Part shown: piece by piece, positions 8,182 through 15,688 of the stretch
Layout: each line of letters starts with the position of its first letter
Position numbering within the stretch: the first letter of the stretch is position 1
Source of the DNA: an uncultured Clostridia bacterium
GTDB lineage: Bacteria; Bacillota; Clostridia; TANB77; CAG-508
Length of the DNA stretch: 52,982 nt
Assembly: GCA_944386165.1 (NCBI GenBank)
Contig: CALXAA010000010.1
Location: 1-52,982 of the forward strand
Reading direction: 5' to 3'
Position numbers and translations under genes: made by a program
The notes under the pieces: model-generated
What the model was told of the DNA's origin: nothing
What the model saw: only the letters and a program-made list of their open reading frames with translations
The model's database searches: none

Positions 8182-8817
8182 TTATATTTTTACAATTCTG
8201 GCAATAACATCATTTTCTGTATTTTCCATTATTATTTTTATAGTATCTTGTGAGTTATTTTTGAATTTTAAGTCATAACTTCCATATGCAACTGCAGCAT
8301 CTTTTCCTTCTTCTATATATGTTACATGATTACTATGTGCATGTCTTTCTATTACTTCTAGCTCGGGAATTTGCAAAACAGCATTGTAAATGGTTGTACT
8401 TACTTGACAGTTTCCCCCTCCAAGTCCTTGTTTTTTTTCACCATCAACATATATTTCCGCTTCTTTATATCCTTTACTTGTAGTTGCTTCTCCAACTGTA
8501 TTACAAAATGAAAATGTTTCTCCTGGTTTTATTTCTTTGCCATTTAAAGCTCTACATGTAATTGTAATATTGTTTTGTCTTTCTTCTGCTTTGTTATGAA
8601 TTTTTGTTGAAAATTCTGCTAATACTAGTTCTTGTTTTGTAGGACTAGTTTGTTCAGTTGTAGATATTTTTTCTTGTTCTACATTTTTTGTGTTTTCTGT
8701 TTGTGATGTTTTTATGTTTTCTGATTCTTTATTATTATTCATTTTTTTTATGACCCATAATCCACCTCCAATAGCTATTAATATTATTAGTAATAACATT
8801 ACTTTTTTCATTTTCAT
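8182..8817 (-). CDS. VanW-domain membrane-anchored protein
   Basis: 211 aa. An N-terminal signal anchor (about 5-22) is followed by a Thr/Glu-rich linker and a VanW domain from about residue 68: GETFSFCNTVGEAT, the glycine-rich QGLGGGNCQVSTTIYNA and ERHAHSNHV are family hallmarks. VanW proteins are extracellular or membrane-tethered and are common in Clostridia outside any resistance cluster; their biochemical role is unknown. The ribosome binding site is AAAGGA. The gene is 105 bp upstream of the zinc-ribbon gene and diverges from the small gene at 8934. It is separated from the VanX-like gene by five unrelated genes, so I do not read it as part of a vancomycin resistance operon. Confidence 0.85.
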   Translation of the reverse strand: MKMKKVMLLLIILIAIGGGLWVIKKMNNNKESENIKTSQTENTKNVEQEKISTTEQTSPTKQELVLAEFSTKIHNKAEERQNNITITCRALNGKEIKPGETFSFCNTVGEATTSKGYKEAEIYVDGEKKQGLGGGNCQVSTTIYNAVLQIPELEVIERHAHSNHVTYIEEGKDAAVAYGSYDLKFKNNSQDTIKIIMENTENDVIARIVKI

Positions 8818-8870
8818 TCACAATCCTTTCATACTTTTCTTTTTATTTTGCCCCAAAAACTCAAATAATA

Positions 8871-8899
8871 TTGACAAATTGAGAAAAAAAAAGTATAAT
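8871..8899 (+). promoter_or_regulatory. Sigma-A promoter for the small membrane protein gene
   Basis: TTGACA at 8871-8876, a 17-bp spacer, and TATAAT at 8894-8899 match the consensus perfectly. The start codon at 8934 follows a GGAG ribosome binding site. Confidence 0.8.
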
Positions 8900-8933
8900 T
8901 ATTGTGTATTAAATTTTTAAAGGAGATTTTATT

Positions 8934-9104
8934 ATGTTAGCTAAATATTGGAAAAAAATAGGTTTATTTATTTTAATAGTAGCTTGTATTTTTAATATTA
9001 TGAGTAAACTTATAAGAAAAGTTTCTCTAAATACTGAGCTAGAAGCTTCAGCTACATATGTAAATCAAACAAATCAAAATAATGATAAAAATTTAGACGA
9101 ATAA
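8934..9104 (+). CDS. Small single-span membrane protein, 56 aa
   Basis: 56 codons and a stop. The ATG at 8934 has AAAGGAG about 8 nt upstream and a perfect promoter at 8871-8899. Residues 1-8 are basic, a hydrophobic stretch (GLFILIVACIFNIM, about 9-22) can span the membrane, and the rest is polar with an Asn/Gln-rich tail. I do not recognise a family. It lies just ahead of rpmE, which also has its own likely promoter inside the gap. Good signals at both ends make it likely to be expressed. Confidence 0.65.
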   Translation: MLAKYWKKIGLFILIVACIFNIMSKLIRKVSLNTELEASATYVNQTNQNNDKNLDE

Positions 9105-9105
9105 C

Positions 9106-9134
9106 TTGAAAAAAGTATTAAAATATAGTAATAT
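9106..9134 (+). promoter_or_regulatory. Likely rpmE promoter
   Basis: TTGAAA at 9106-9111 and TAATAT at 9129-9134 are separated by 17 bp. An overlapping TATAAT at 9132-9137 would need a 20-bp spacer. Confidence 0.5.
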
Positions 9135-9180
9135 AATATATGGCAAAAATTACTATGGTAAGAAAGAGGTGAATTTGCAG

Positions 9181-9381
9181 ATGAAAGAAGGAATACATCC
9201 AACATATAATCAAACAACTATTACATGTGCTTGTGGCAATGTTTTAACTGTTGGTTCTACAAAAAAAGATCTAAAAGTAGATGTTTGCTCAAAATGTCAT
9301 CCATATTGGACAGGTAACTTAAGACTTGATACAAAAGGTGGTAGAGCAGATAAATTCAAGAAAAAATATGGTCTTGCTTAA
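9181..9381 (+). CDS. rpmE: 50S ribosomal protein L31, zinc-binding form
   Basis: 66 aa from the ATG at 9181, where the protein begins MKEGIHPTY as L31 does; the longer frame from 9106 would add 25 residues that are not L31. The ribosome binding site is GAGGTG. The four zinc-ligand cysteines are present: CACGN and CSKCHPYWTG, so this is the C+ form of L31 located on the large subunit at the central protuberance bridge. The Arg/Lys-rich tail GGRADKFKKKYG is typical. It is followed at once by a terminator whose stem overlaps the end of the opposing gene. Confidence 0.95.
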   Translation: MKEGIHPTYNQTTITCACGNVLTVGSTKKDLKVDVCSKCHPYWTGNLRLDTKGGRADKFKKKYGLA

Positions 9382-9384
9382 AAA

Positions 9385-9419
9385 GGAAAGCATATTAAAA
9401 ATGCTTTCCTTTCTTTTTT
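9385..9419 (+). terminator. rpmE intrinsic terminator
   Basis: GGAAAGCAT at 9385-9393 pairs with ATGCTTTCC at 9401-9409, followed by a T-rich run to 9419. The downstream arm lies inside the last codons of the convergent cohesin-like gene, which stops at 9395. Confidence 0.85.
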
Positions 9420-10852
9420 GGTGTACTTTCTTTTTCTTCATTATTAAAAAATTCATCTAATTTCTGTTTAGTATCATAATTTTCAGGTTCTATATTTTTT
9501 ACTTCTTTTTTATTTTCTTCTTCTGAATTAGTAAGTTCTTGGTGTTCAGACATTGCTTTATCTAATTCTTTAACACCTGGGAATTCAATATCATCTTCAT
9601 CATCCATTTTTGATAGTTTAATTTTTAAAATTATAGCAATTATAATAATTATTATTAAAACTATAACTGTTCCAACTATAAGATATTGTTTAAATCCCCA
9701 TGTTGCTGGGTCTAGCCAATCTACACTTGATACTACTTCTTTTTCAGATAAGTTTTTATTAACTGTAATTTGATATGTTGTGCTTTCCTCAGAACTTGTG
9801 TCACTAACAATAATAGTAATTAAGTTTTCTCCTTGATGTAAGTTTTCATTTCCAAATATTTCTACTATTGCTGTATCTTTATTTGATTTAGCTTCTATTT
9901 CAAGTGAATTTATGTCTTGTGTTAATTCTATTGTATATTCATATGTATCTGTACTAAAATTAGGTTTTAAATTCATTTGGTTTACTGTTAAACTACTTAA
10001 TCCTAGTTTTTCTTCATTTGTATTTTCTGTTGTAGGTTCTGTTGTTGGCTGAGTTGTTGGTTCTGTTTCTGGCTCTGCTGGAGTTTCTGCTGATTGCCTT
10101 GTTATATTTAATGTATATGTTTTTGTTGTTTTACCATCTTCTGCAACAACAACTACTTCTGCTTTGTTTTGCCCTTCTTTTAAAGATATTTTTCCTGTTC
10201 CAGATTTTATTTTAGCATTTGAATCTAATGTTCTTGCATATACTTCTACTTCTGCTACATTATTTGGTACTTCTACATTATATTCATATGTGTCTCTTTT
10301 AAATCCTGAAAAGTCATTTGGTGTTATTCCAAAATCTCTAAGTCTTGCTTCACTTGATTTTTCTTGTGTTGTTGTGTTATTGTTATTACTATTTGAATTA
10401 TTGTCTGTTGTATTATTGGCTGGTGGTGTTTCTACTTTTGCTTTTACTGTTAATACTGCTGTATTTGTATCATCTGGAACAGAATCTAAATTTATAGTTT
10501 CCATTCCAGAAGCTTTAAATTTTATATTATATGTTGTGTCCTTAGATACTGTAGGTACTTTAAATGTAAAATTTCCTAAAGTTGTGATTCCATCTGTTGA
10601 TGAACCTGTTATTTTTTTGTTATCTGAACTAACTTGACCTCCACTGGCACTAACAAGTTCTAAACCTGCTGTATCTGTTAATTCGAGTGTATATGCTCCC
10701 AATGCTTGTTTTGATGTTACTGTTATTGTTACATTTCCGTCACCTGAGTTAACTTCTTTGTCTGTAGAAACAATATCTGCATTTGCTTTAAGCTCAAGCG
10801 CAAAAATTATACATATTATGGCAAATATTATGCTTAATACTTTATTTTTCAT
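9395..10852 (-). CDS. Membrane-anchored protein: cohesin-like domain plus two cadherin-like beta-sandwich domains
   Basis: 485 aa. A signal peptide (1-25) is followed by a domain at about 27-137 that resembles cohesin: VTITVTSKQALGAYTLELTD, a LELVSASGG strand and TTLGNFTFKVP. After an Asn/Thr linker come two cadherin-like beta-sandwich domains (about 166-255, SEARLRDFGITPNDFSGFKRD, and about 285-365, with NFSTDTYEYTIEL). A C-terminal membrane helix (about 391-411) and an acidic/basic cytoplasmic tail follow. The gene is 19 bp downstream of the dockerin-bearing glucosaminidase and probably co-transcribed with it, so it is the obvious candidate partner that would hold that enzyme at the cell surface. 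The cohesin assignment rests on strand pattern and context; a BACON- or bacterial Ig-like fold is the alternative. Confidence 0.72.
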   Translation of the reverse strand: MKNKVLSIIFAIICIIFALELKANADIVSTDKEVNSGDGNVTITVTSKQALGAYTLELTDTAGLELVSASGGQVSSDNKKITGSSTDGITTLGNFTFKVPTVSKDTTYNIKFKASGMETINLDSVPDDTNTAVLTVKAKVETPPANNTTDNNSNSNNNNTTTQEKSSEARLRDFGITPNDFSGFKRDTYEYNVEVPNNVAEVEVYARTLDSNAKIKSGTGKISLKEGQNKAEVVVVAEDGKTTKTYTLNITRQSAETPAEPETEPTTQPTTEPTTENTNEEKLGLSSLTVNQMNLKPNFSTDTYEYTIELTQDINSLEIEAKSNKDTAIVEIFGNENLHQGENLITIIVSDTSSEESTTYQITVNKNLSEKEVVSSVDWLDPATWGFKQYLIVGTVIVLIIIIIIAIILKIKLSKMDDEDDIEFPGVKELDKAMSEHQELTNSEEENKKEVKNIEPENYDTKQKLDEFFNNEEKESTPKKKGKHF

Positions 10853-10871
10853 CTCTAGTCACTCCTCTTAA

Positions 10872-12599
10872 TTATAATTCTATTTGATATGTATTTACAG
10901 CATATTTTAATATTCTTAATGAATCTCTAGAATCAATTATTCCATCTTTGTTTATGTCTGCTGCAATTGAATATTCTGCAGTTAAATTATATGTTCCTAC
11001 AGAGTTTTTTAATATTCTTAATGAGTCTCTTGCATCTACTTCTCCATCTCCATTTACATCTCCAAGAACAGATATTTTGTATCTGTCATTTACTATATAT
11101 CCTGTTGCAAGTTTTGAATTTTCATCAATCGTTTCTCCATTAGCATTTTTTACAACAATATCTGTATTTAAAAGTTCTTTTATTTCTTTTACTGTTGCAG
11201 AAGGAATTGTTGTTACTTCATTTTTGGTGTTATTTACTTTGATTTTTTCATTTTTTACTATATCATCATTTGGGTCATCTGTAATATCTGGTGTATTTGG
11301 TTCCTCATTATTAATAGGTTCTAGGTATAATTTGTAAACTGGTTCATTTTCATATGTTTCTCTTGCCACATATCCTTCTACACCGTTTGATTTTTTTATT
11401 TTATCCCAATATGTTCCATTGATTTTTTCTGTTGCTTTTTCTATTCTTGTAACAATTTCTCCATTATAGATTCTTTCTCCTGTGTCATTACCATTTGGAG
11501 CATCTCTTAATCTTAAACTTGGGTCTGCATTACATTTTACCAAATCTCCATAACTTGGATCTATAGTGATGTCTTGTCCTTGATCATTAGGTCTTTTACA
11601 GGCATTACTTGGCATGTTTTTGTATACTGGTATTATAAATGTATATTCTTTTTCTAATGAATTATATTCTTCAAAAGTGCTTCTTAATTTTGAGCCTTCA
11701 CTTTGTGCTGCCATTAAGTTTGTCATATATTGGTGCCAGTATAATTTACCATCTGAATTTTCTACATCAAATTTTTGGAAATACATTGTGTTTTGACCTT
11801 TTGATATATAACTACTAGCAATTATCTCAACTCCTCCATCTATTGCAAGTTCAATTGATGTCCATCCTTCACTTTGTGCTCTTGCTAGTCCATTTAATAT
11901 AACATTTTCTTTTCCGTTCCCTGTGGCTCCTATATTAAATACATTATATACTCCTACATATTGGCCATTATATCCTTGTCCTTTTACTAATTCACTACCA
12001 TCTGAACCTTGTTCTTGTAAAATCCTTGCTACAATATAGTAGGCATTTACATTGTATTTTTGAGCAGCTGTTACAATTGTATTTATGTATGATTCATTAT
12101 TCCAAAAACTAGAATTTTTTACCATTCCTCTTATTGTATCTATATTATAGTCTGTATATGTTAATTCCATAAATTGAAATATATCTGATGAATTAAGAGA
12201 ATTTCTTGGGTCCATCATATATTGTATTGCTGTTTGTGATGCACAATGCCAACTTCCTGAATCATAAGTTCTGTCTCCACATGTTGGGCAAACCCATTCA
12301 TCAGCATAATTGCTATTTGCAGGTACTAAGTTTCTTGGTGTTGAACCATGTCCTGTATATTCATTTGCGATTACTTCGTTCCAGTCTAAATCTGTGTAAA
12401 GTATTTTGAAGTTCCAATTTGGATGTTCTTGTTTTAGTTTTTGTATCATTTCTTTTATTTGTGGATATTGATTTGAATCTATACTATTTATATCTGAACT
12501 TGTTGATTGATTTACTGCAAAAGATTTGTTTCCTATAAAGCATAATAATAACATAATTATTTGTACTAGTACTATAATTACTATTATTTTTCTTCTCAT
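10872..12599 (-). CDS. Secreted endo-beta-N-acetylglucosaminidase (GH73-like) with SH3 and type I dockerin
   Basis: 575 aa. Signal peptide at about 1-28. Residues 40-85 (HPNWNFKILYTDLDWNEVI) start a LytB/GH73-like catalytic region; about residue 196 in ARILQEQGSDGS is the likely catalytic Glu, and YNVFNIGA and GWTSIELAIDGG are family-like stretches. A bacterial SH3 domain follows (about 365-425, with SLRLRDAPNG). The C-terminus is a complete dockerin: two calcium-binding repeats, DVNGDGEVDARDSLRIL and DINKDGIIDSRDSLRIL. The enzyme would cut peptidoglycan glycan strands. The adjacent gene, 19 bp downstream, encodes a cohesin-like membrane protein. A promoter is visible at 12664-12693. The dockerin call is secure; the exact cleavage specificity is inferred. 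Confidence 0.88.
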   Translation of the reverse strand: MRRKIIVIIVLVQIIMLLLCFIGNKSFAVNQSTSSDINSIDSNQYPQIKEMIQKLKQEHPNWNFKILYTDLDWNEVIANEYTGHGSTPRNLVPANSNYADEWVCPTCGDRTYDSGSWHCASQTAIQYMMDPRNSLNSSDIFQFMELTYTDYNIDTIRGMVKNSSFWNNESYINTIVTAAQKYNVNAYYIVARILQEQGSDGSELVKGQGYNGQYVGVYNVFNIGATGNGKENVILNGLARAQSEGWTSIELAIDGGVEIIASSYISKGQNTMYFQKFDVENSDGKLYWHQYMTNLMAAQSEGSKLRSTFEEYNSLEKEYTFIIPVYKNMPSNACKRPNDQGQDITIDPSYGDLVKCNADPSLRLRDAPNGNDTGERIYNGEIVTRIEKATEKINGTYWDKIKKSNGVEGYVARETYENEPVYKLYLEPINNEEPNTPDITDDPNDDIVKNEKIKVNNTKNEVTTIPSATVKEIKELLNTDIVVKNANGETIDENSKLATGYIVNDRYKISVLGDVNGDGEVDARDSLRILKNSVGTYNLTAEYSIAADINKDGIIDSRDSLRILKYAVNTYQIEL

Positions 12600-12663
12600 T
12601 AATCACACTTCCTTTGTATTTTTATATAACGACTTTTGATTATTTTTCTATTTGTTCGACAAT

Positions 12664-12693
12664 AGTATATCATTTTTAGTCATTTAAAGTCAA
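12664..12693 (-). promoter_or_regulatory. Promoter for the dockerin glucosaminidase operon
   Basis: On the minus strand TTGACT (12693-12688), an 18-bp spacer and TATACT (12669-12664) precede the gene by about 65 bp. Confidence 0.6.
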
Positions 12694-12756
12694 CTTATAA
12701 TATATATTTTTTTATTACATTTATATTACAAAATTCTTAAAAATTTTGCATTTTTG

Positions 12757-12765
12757 TGATATAAT
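12757..12765 (+). promoter_or_regulatory. Extended -10 promoter for the U32 gene
   Basis: TGTGATATAAT contains TG-A-TATAAT, an extended -10 box ending at 12765. The -35 region is weak. A GGAGG ribosome binding site precedes the ATG at 12794. Confidence 0.5.
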
Positions 12766-12793
12766 TAGATAAAATTATTTACTTGGAGGTCTT

Positions 12794-15160
12794 ATGATAG
12801 AATTACTTTCTCCTGTTGGAGATTTTGATTGTTTAAAAGCTGCTGTGCAAAATGGTGCAGATGCTGTGTATTTTGGTGCAAATAGTTTTAGTGCTAGAGC
12901 TTTTGCTTCAAATTTTGATGATAATACATTAGAACAAGCTATAAATTATGCTAAAGTTCGTGGTGTAAAAACAAACTTGACTTTAAATACTCTTATAAAA
13001 AATGATGAAATGTATAATGCTATAGCTCTTGCCAAAAAAGCATATGAGTTTGGAATTGATACTATAATTGTTCAAGATTTAGGATTAGCAAAATATTTAA
13101 TAAAAAATTTTCCAGGTCTTCCAGTTCATGCAAGTACTCAAATGTCTGTTCATAATCTAGATGGTGTTATTGCTCTGCAAAAAATGGGATTTTCTAGAGT
13201 TGTACTTTCAAGAGAACTTTCTTTAAAAGAAATTGAATATATTTGCAAAAATTCAGATGTTGAAATAGAAGTATTTGTACATGGTGCCTTATGTATCTCT
13301 TATTCTGGTCAATGTTTGTTTTCAAGTATGGTTGGTGGACGTTCTGGAAATCGTGGAAAATGTGCTCAGCCATGTAGACTTCCATATGATCTATTAGAAA
13401 ATGACAAAATTATTGATAAAGGTTATCTTTTAAGTCCTAGAGATTTATGCGGATTAGAATTTTTACCTCAACTTATTAAATCTGGTGTTAATTGCTTAAA
13501 AATTGAGGGTAGAATGAAAACTCCTGAATATGTTGCAACTGTTACTCGTATTTATAGAAAATACATTGATTTAGCAGAAAAAAATATTAGTTTTGAGATT
13601 GATGAAATTGATAAACAAGATTTGTTACAAGTTTTTAATAGAGGTGGATTTTCTAATGGCCATTTAGATTCAAATTCTAATCAAAAACTAATTTATCCTC
13701 AAAAATCAAACAATATGGGGATATTTCTTGGTACTATTTCTAATTTTAATAGTAATCAAGGACATATTTCTTTTACTACAGAATCTAAGCTACATGTAGG
13801 AGATAAAATATGTGTTGAAAATAAAAAACATGAAACAAGTTTATATACTATATCTGAATTAATGCTAAATAATAAAAATATTAAAGAAGCAAATTTGGGA
13901 GATAAAATTAAAATTGGTAGAATGAAAGGAAATATTTCTGTAGGTGATAAAATTTATAAATTATCAGATAAATTTTTAACATCATCTGCTATAGATACTC
14001 TTGATAAAGAATTAAGAAAAATTAATTTATCTTGTGAAATGACAGTAAAATTAAACTCCCCTATTTCATTAAAAGTATATGATGAAAATATTAGTGTAGA
14101 AATTATTTCAGATATTATTCCTGAAATTGCATTAAAATCTCCTATTACAAAAGAAAGGTTAATTTCTCAGTTATGTAAAACAAATAACACACCTTATAAT
14201 TTTCAAAATATTATTATTAACTTAGGAGAAAATTTATTTATTTCTAGTATTGGTGGAATTAATGAACTTAGAAGACAAGCTTTAAATAAATTTGAAGAAA
14301 AATATATATCTAGTTTTAAAAGAAATTTAGATATTGATTTTAAATTTGAACCATTATCTAGATTGCATTCAGCAAAAAAATTAAGTTTATTATTAAATAT
14401 TATAAATCCAAACTATGATTATAGCTTGTTACATGGTGTTTCAAGAATTTATATACCTTTTAAATTCTTTTTAAATAAAGAGTGTTCTAATATTATAAGT
14501 AAGATTTGTAATAGTTTTGATACTTTTATTTATATGCCTACAATTATTAGAGATAATTATAATAATTTGATTAATAAAAATTTGCCACAAATTCTAAATT
14601 CATATAAAATTTCTGGATTTGTTTTATCTAACATAGGAAATTTTGAATTATTAAAAAATTATAAAAACTATGAATTTATTTGTAATTATACATTTAATAT
14701 ATTTAACAATTTAAGTAGTTGTGAACTACCTGTAAATACAATTACTCTTTCTCCCGAGTTAAATAAAAATGATATTGAAAATTTTAAAACAAATAAAAAT
14801 GTAGAACTTATTGTTTATGGAAAAACTCCTCTTATGACTTCAAATTATTGTTTACTTGGCAAATCTAATAAATGCTATTCTTCTTGTAGTCATAAATGTA
14901 ATTCTTCAAATAAGTACTACTTAAAAGATAGACTAGGTTTTTTATTTAGAGCAATTCCTGATAATATTCAAACAGTTACAACAATTTATAATAGTAAAAT
15001 CACATCAATTGAACATAAAAGCTTAAATATAGATTATGCCAGAATTGACATTTTAGATGAAGATATTTCTGAAATTAATAATATTATTGATATTGTTTCT
15101 AGTGGAAATAAACTTGAAGGAAATATTTACACAAATGGAAATTTTAACAAGGAAATTTAA
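12794..15160 (+). CDS. Peptidase U32 family protein with DUF3656 (RlhA/TrhP-like RNA hydroxylation)
   Basis: 788 aa. The N-terminus ELLSPVGDFDCLKAAVQNGADAVYFG is the U32 signature; HGALCISYSGQC and GGRSGNRGKCAQPCR carry the conserved cysteines, and KIEGRMK follows. Residues beyond about 380 match the DUF3656 (collagenase-associated) region, and a further C-terminal Cys cluster (CYSSCSHKC, about 696-704) is present. Characterised relatives are RlhA of E. coli (5-hydroxycytidine in 23S rRNA) and TrhP (5-hydroxyuridine at tRNA position 34), rather than true collagenases. Which RNA is modified here cannot be told. It is a single-gene unit ending in a large palindrome with a T tract. Confidence 0.85.
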   Translation: MIELLSPVGDFDCLKAAVQNGADAVYFGANSFSARAFASNFDDNTLEQAINYAKVRGVKTNLTLNTLIKNDEMYNAIALAKKAYEFGIDTIIVQDLGLAKYLIKNFPGLPVHASTQMSVHNLDGVIALQKMGFSRVVLSRELSLKEIEYICKNSDVEIEVFVHGALCISYSGQCLFSSMVGGRSGNRGKCAQPCRLPYDLLENDKIIDKGYLLSPRDLCGLEFLPQLIKSGVNCLKIEGRMKTPEYVATVTRIYRKYIDLAEKNISFEIDEIDKQDLLQVFNRGGFSNGHLDSNSNQKLIYPQKSNNMGIFLGTISNFNSNQGHISFTTESKLHVGDKICVENKKHETSLYTISELMLNNKNIKEANLGDKIKIGRMKGNISVGDKIYKLSDKFLTSSAIDTLDKELRKINLSCEMTVKLNSPISLKVYDENISVEIISDIIPEIALKSPITKERLISQLCKTNNTPYNFQNIIINLGENLFISSIGGINELRRQALNKFEEKYISSFKRNLDIDFKFEPLSRLHSAKKLSLLLNIINPNYDYSLLHGVSRIYIPFKFFLNKECSNIISKICNSFDTFIYMPTIIRDNYNNLINKNLPQILNSYKISGFVLSNIGNFELLKNYKNYEFICNYTFNIFNNLSSCELPVNTITLSPELNKNDIENFKTNKNVELIVYGKTPLMTSNYCLLGKSNKCYSSCSHKCNSSNKYYLKDRLGFLFRAIPDNIQTVTTIYNSKITSIEHKSLNIDYARIDILDEDISEINNIIDIVSSGNKLEGNIYTNGNFNKEI

Positions 15161-15166
15161 TTTCAC

Positions 15167-15225
15167 TTGTCAATGGGGACGGAGATTTTGACAATAGTTG
15201 TCAAAATCTCCGTCCCCATTGACAA
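15167..15225. repeat. 28-bp perfect palindrome, REP-like copy 1 (also acts as a terminator)
   Basis: The left arm 15167-15194 and right arm 15198-15225 are perfect reverse complements around a 3-nt loop (TAG). The core is GGGGACGGAGATTTTGACAA. A run of T at 15227-15234 makes it a terminator for the U32 gene on the plus strand. A second copy lies at 43618-43675. Confidence 0.92.
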
Positions 15226-15345
15226 CTTTTTTTTGTAACACTTTTTTTGTTTTTCCATATTATATATTATCAAAAGAAAAATTCTAAAGAGCCTACTTAT
15301 GGTTTAGTTAGAAAAAGCATTTCTTTTATGAAAGGGGGGTTTATT

Positions 15346-15465
15346 ATGCCAGAAAATAGAGGATGTGGATGTGGTTTTGGATTTGGTGATGACTGCTGTT
15401 GGATAATCATTCTTATACTTTTAATCTGCTGCTGTTGCGGAGGTAACAGAGGAGGATGTTGCTAA
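15346..15465 (+). CDS. Tiny Cys/Gly-rich membrane peptide, 39 aa (YjcZ-like sporulation peptide?)
   Basis: 39 aa from the ATG at 15346, supported by a very strong AAAGGGGGG ribosome binding site; an upstream in-frame ATG lacks one. The peptide is RGCGCGFGFGDDCC, a hydrophobic span WIIILILLI, then CCCCGG and GCC: ten cysteines in 39 residues. The layout, a glycine-rich head and one hydrophobic helix, resembles small YjcZ-type sporulation peptides of Firmicutes, but those have fewer cysteines, so this is only a suggestion. It has its own terminator and stands alone. Confidence 0.62.
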   Translation: MPENRGCGCGFGFGDDCCWIIILILLICCCCGGNRGGCC

Positions 15466-15481
15466 TCTTTTAAGACATATT

Positions 15482-15508
15482 GAAGACCTATTAAGGTCTT
15501 CTTTTTTT
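15482..15508 (+). terminator. Terminator after the Cys-rich peptide gene
   Basis: GAAGACCT at 15482-15489 pairs with AGGTCTTC at 15494-15501, followed by seven T. Confidence 0.88.
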
Positions 15509-15543
15509 ATAAATAAAAAGTGACAAATTTCTTTAAAATTGTA

Positions 15544-15572
15544 TTGAATTTTTTTTATTAATATATTAAAAT
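15544..15572 (+). promoter_or_regulatory. Promoter for the vWA surface protein gene
   Basis: TTGAAT at 15544-15549, a 17-bp spacer, TAAAAT at 15567-15572. The transcript would have a leader of roughly 110 nt before the ATG at 15689. Confidence 0.55.
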
Positions 15573-15688
15573 GGTGATAGTGTATAGTAGCTTTTCTATA
15601 CAATACAAAGGAAAAGTTTGAAATAATAGTATTTTTATCAATTCTTTTCCACTTAAATTTATTCATTAAGAAAGGAAGGAAATTTATT

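Noticed and set aside
1379..8817. VanX-like and VanW-like genes read as a vancomycin resistance cluster
   Set aside because: There is no VanH, VanA/VanB-type ligase or VanRS, the VanX-like protein is exported, and five unrelated genes separate the two. VanW domains are common outside resistance operons.
10164..10637. 157-codon plus-strand frame inside the cohesin-like gene
   Set aside because: It is a shadow of an Asn/Thr-rich coding region; it has no start signal and no family pattern.
12794..15160. U32 protein called a collagenase
   Set aside because: Family members with this layout that have been characterised act in RNA hydroxylation, and nothing here supports collagen cleavage or secretion (there is no signal peptide).
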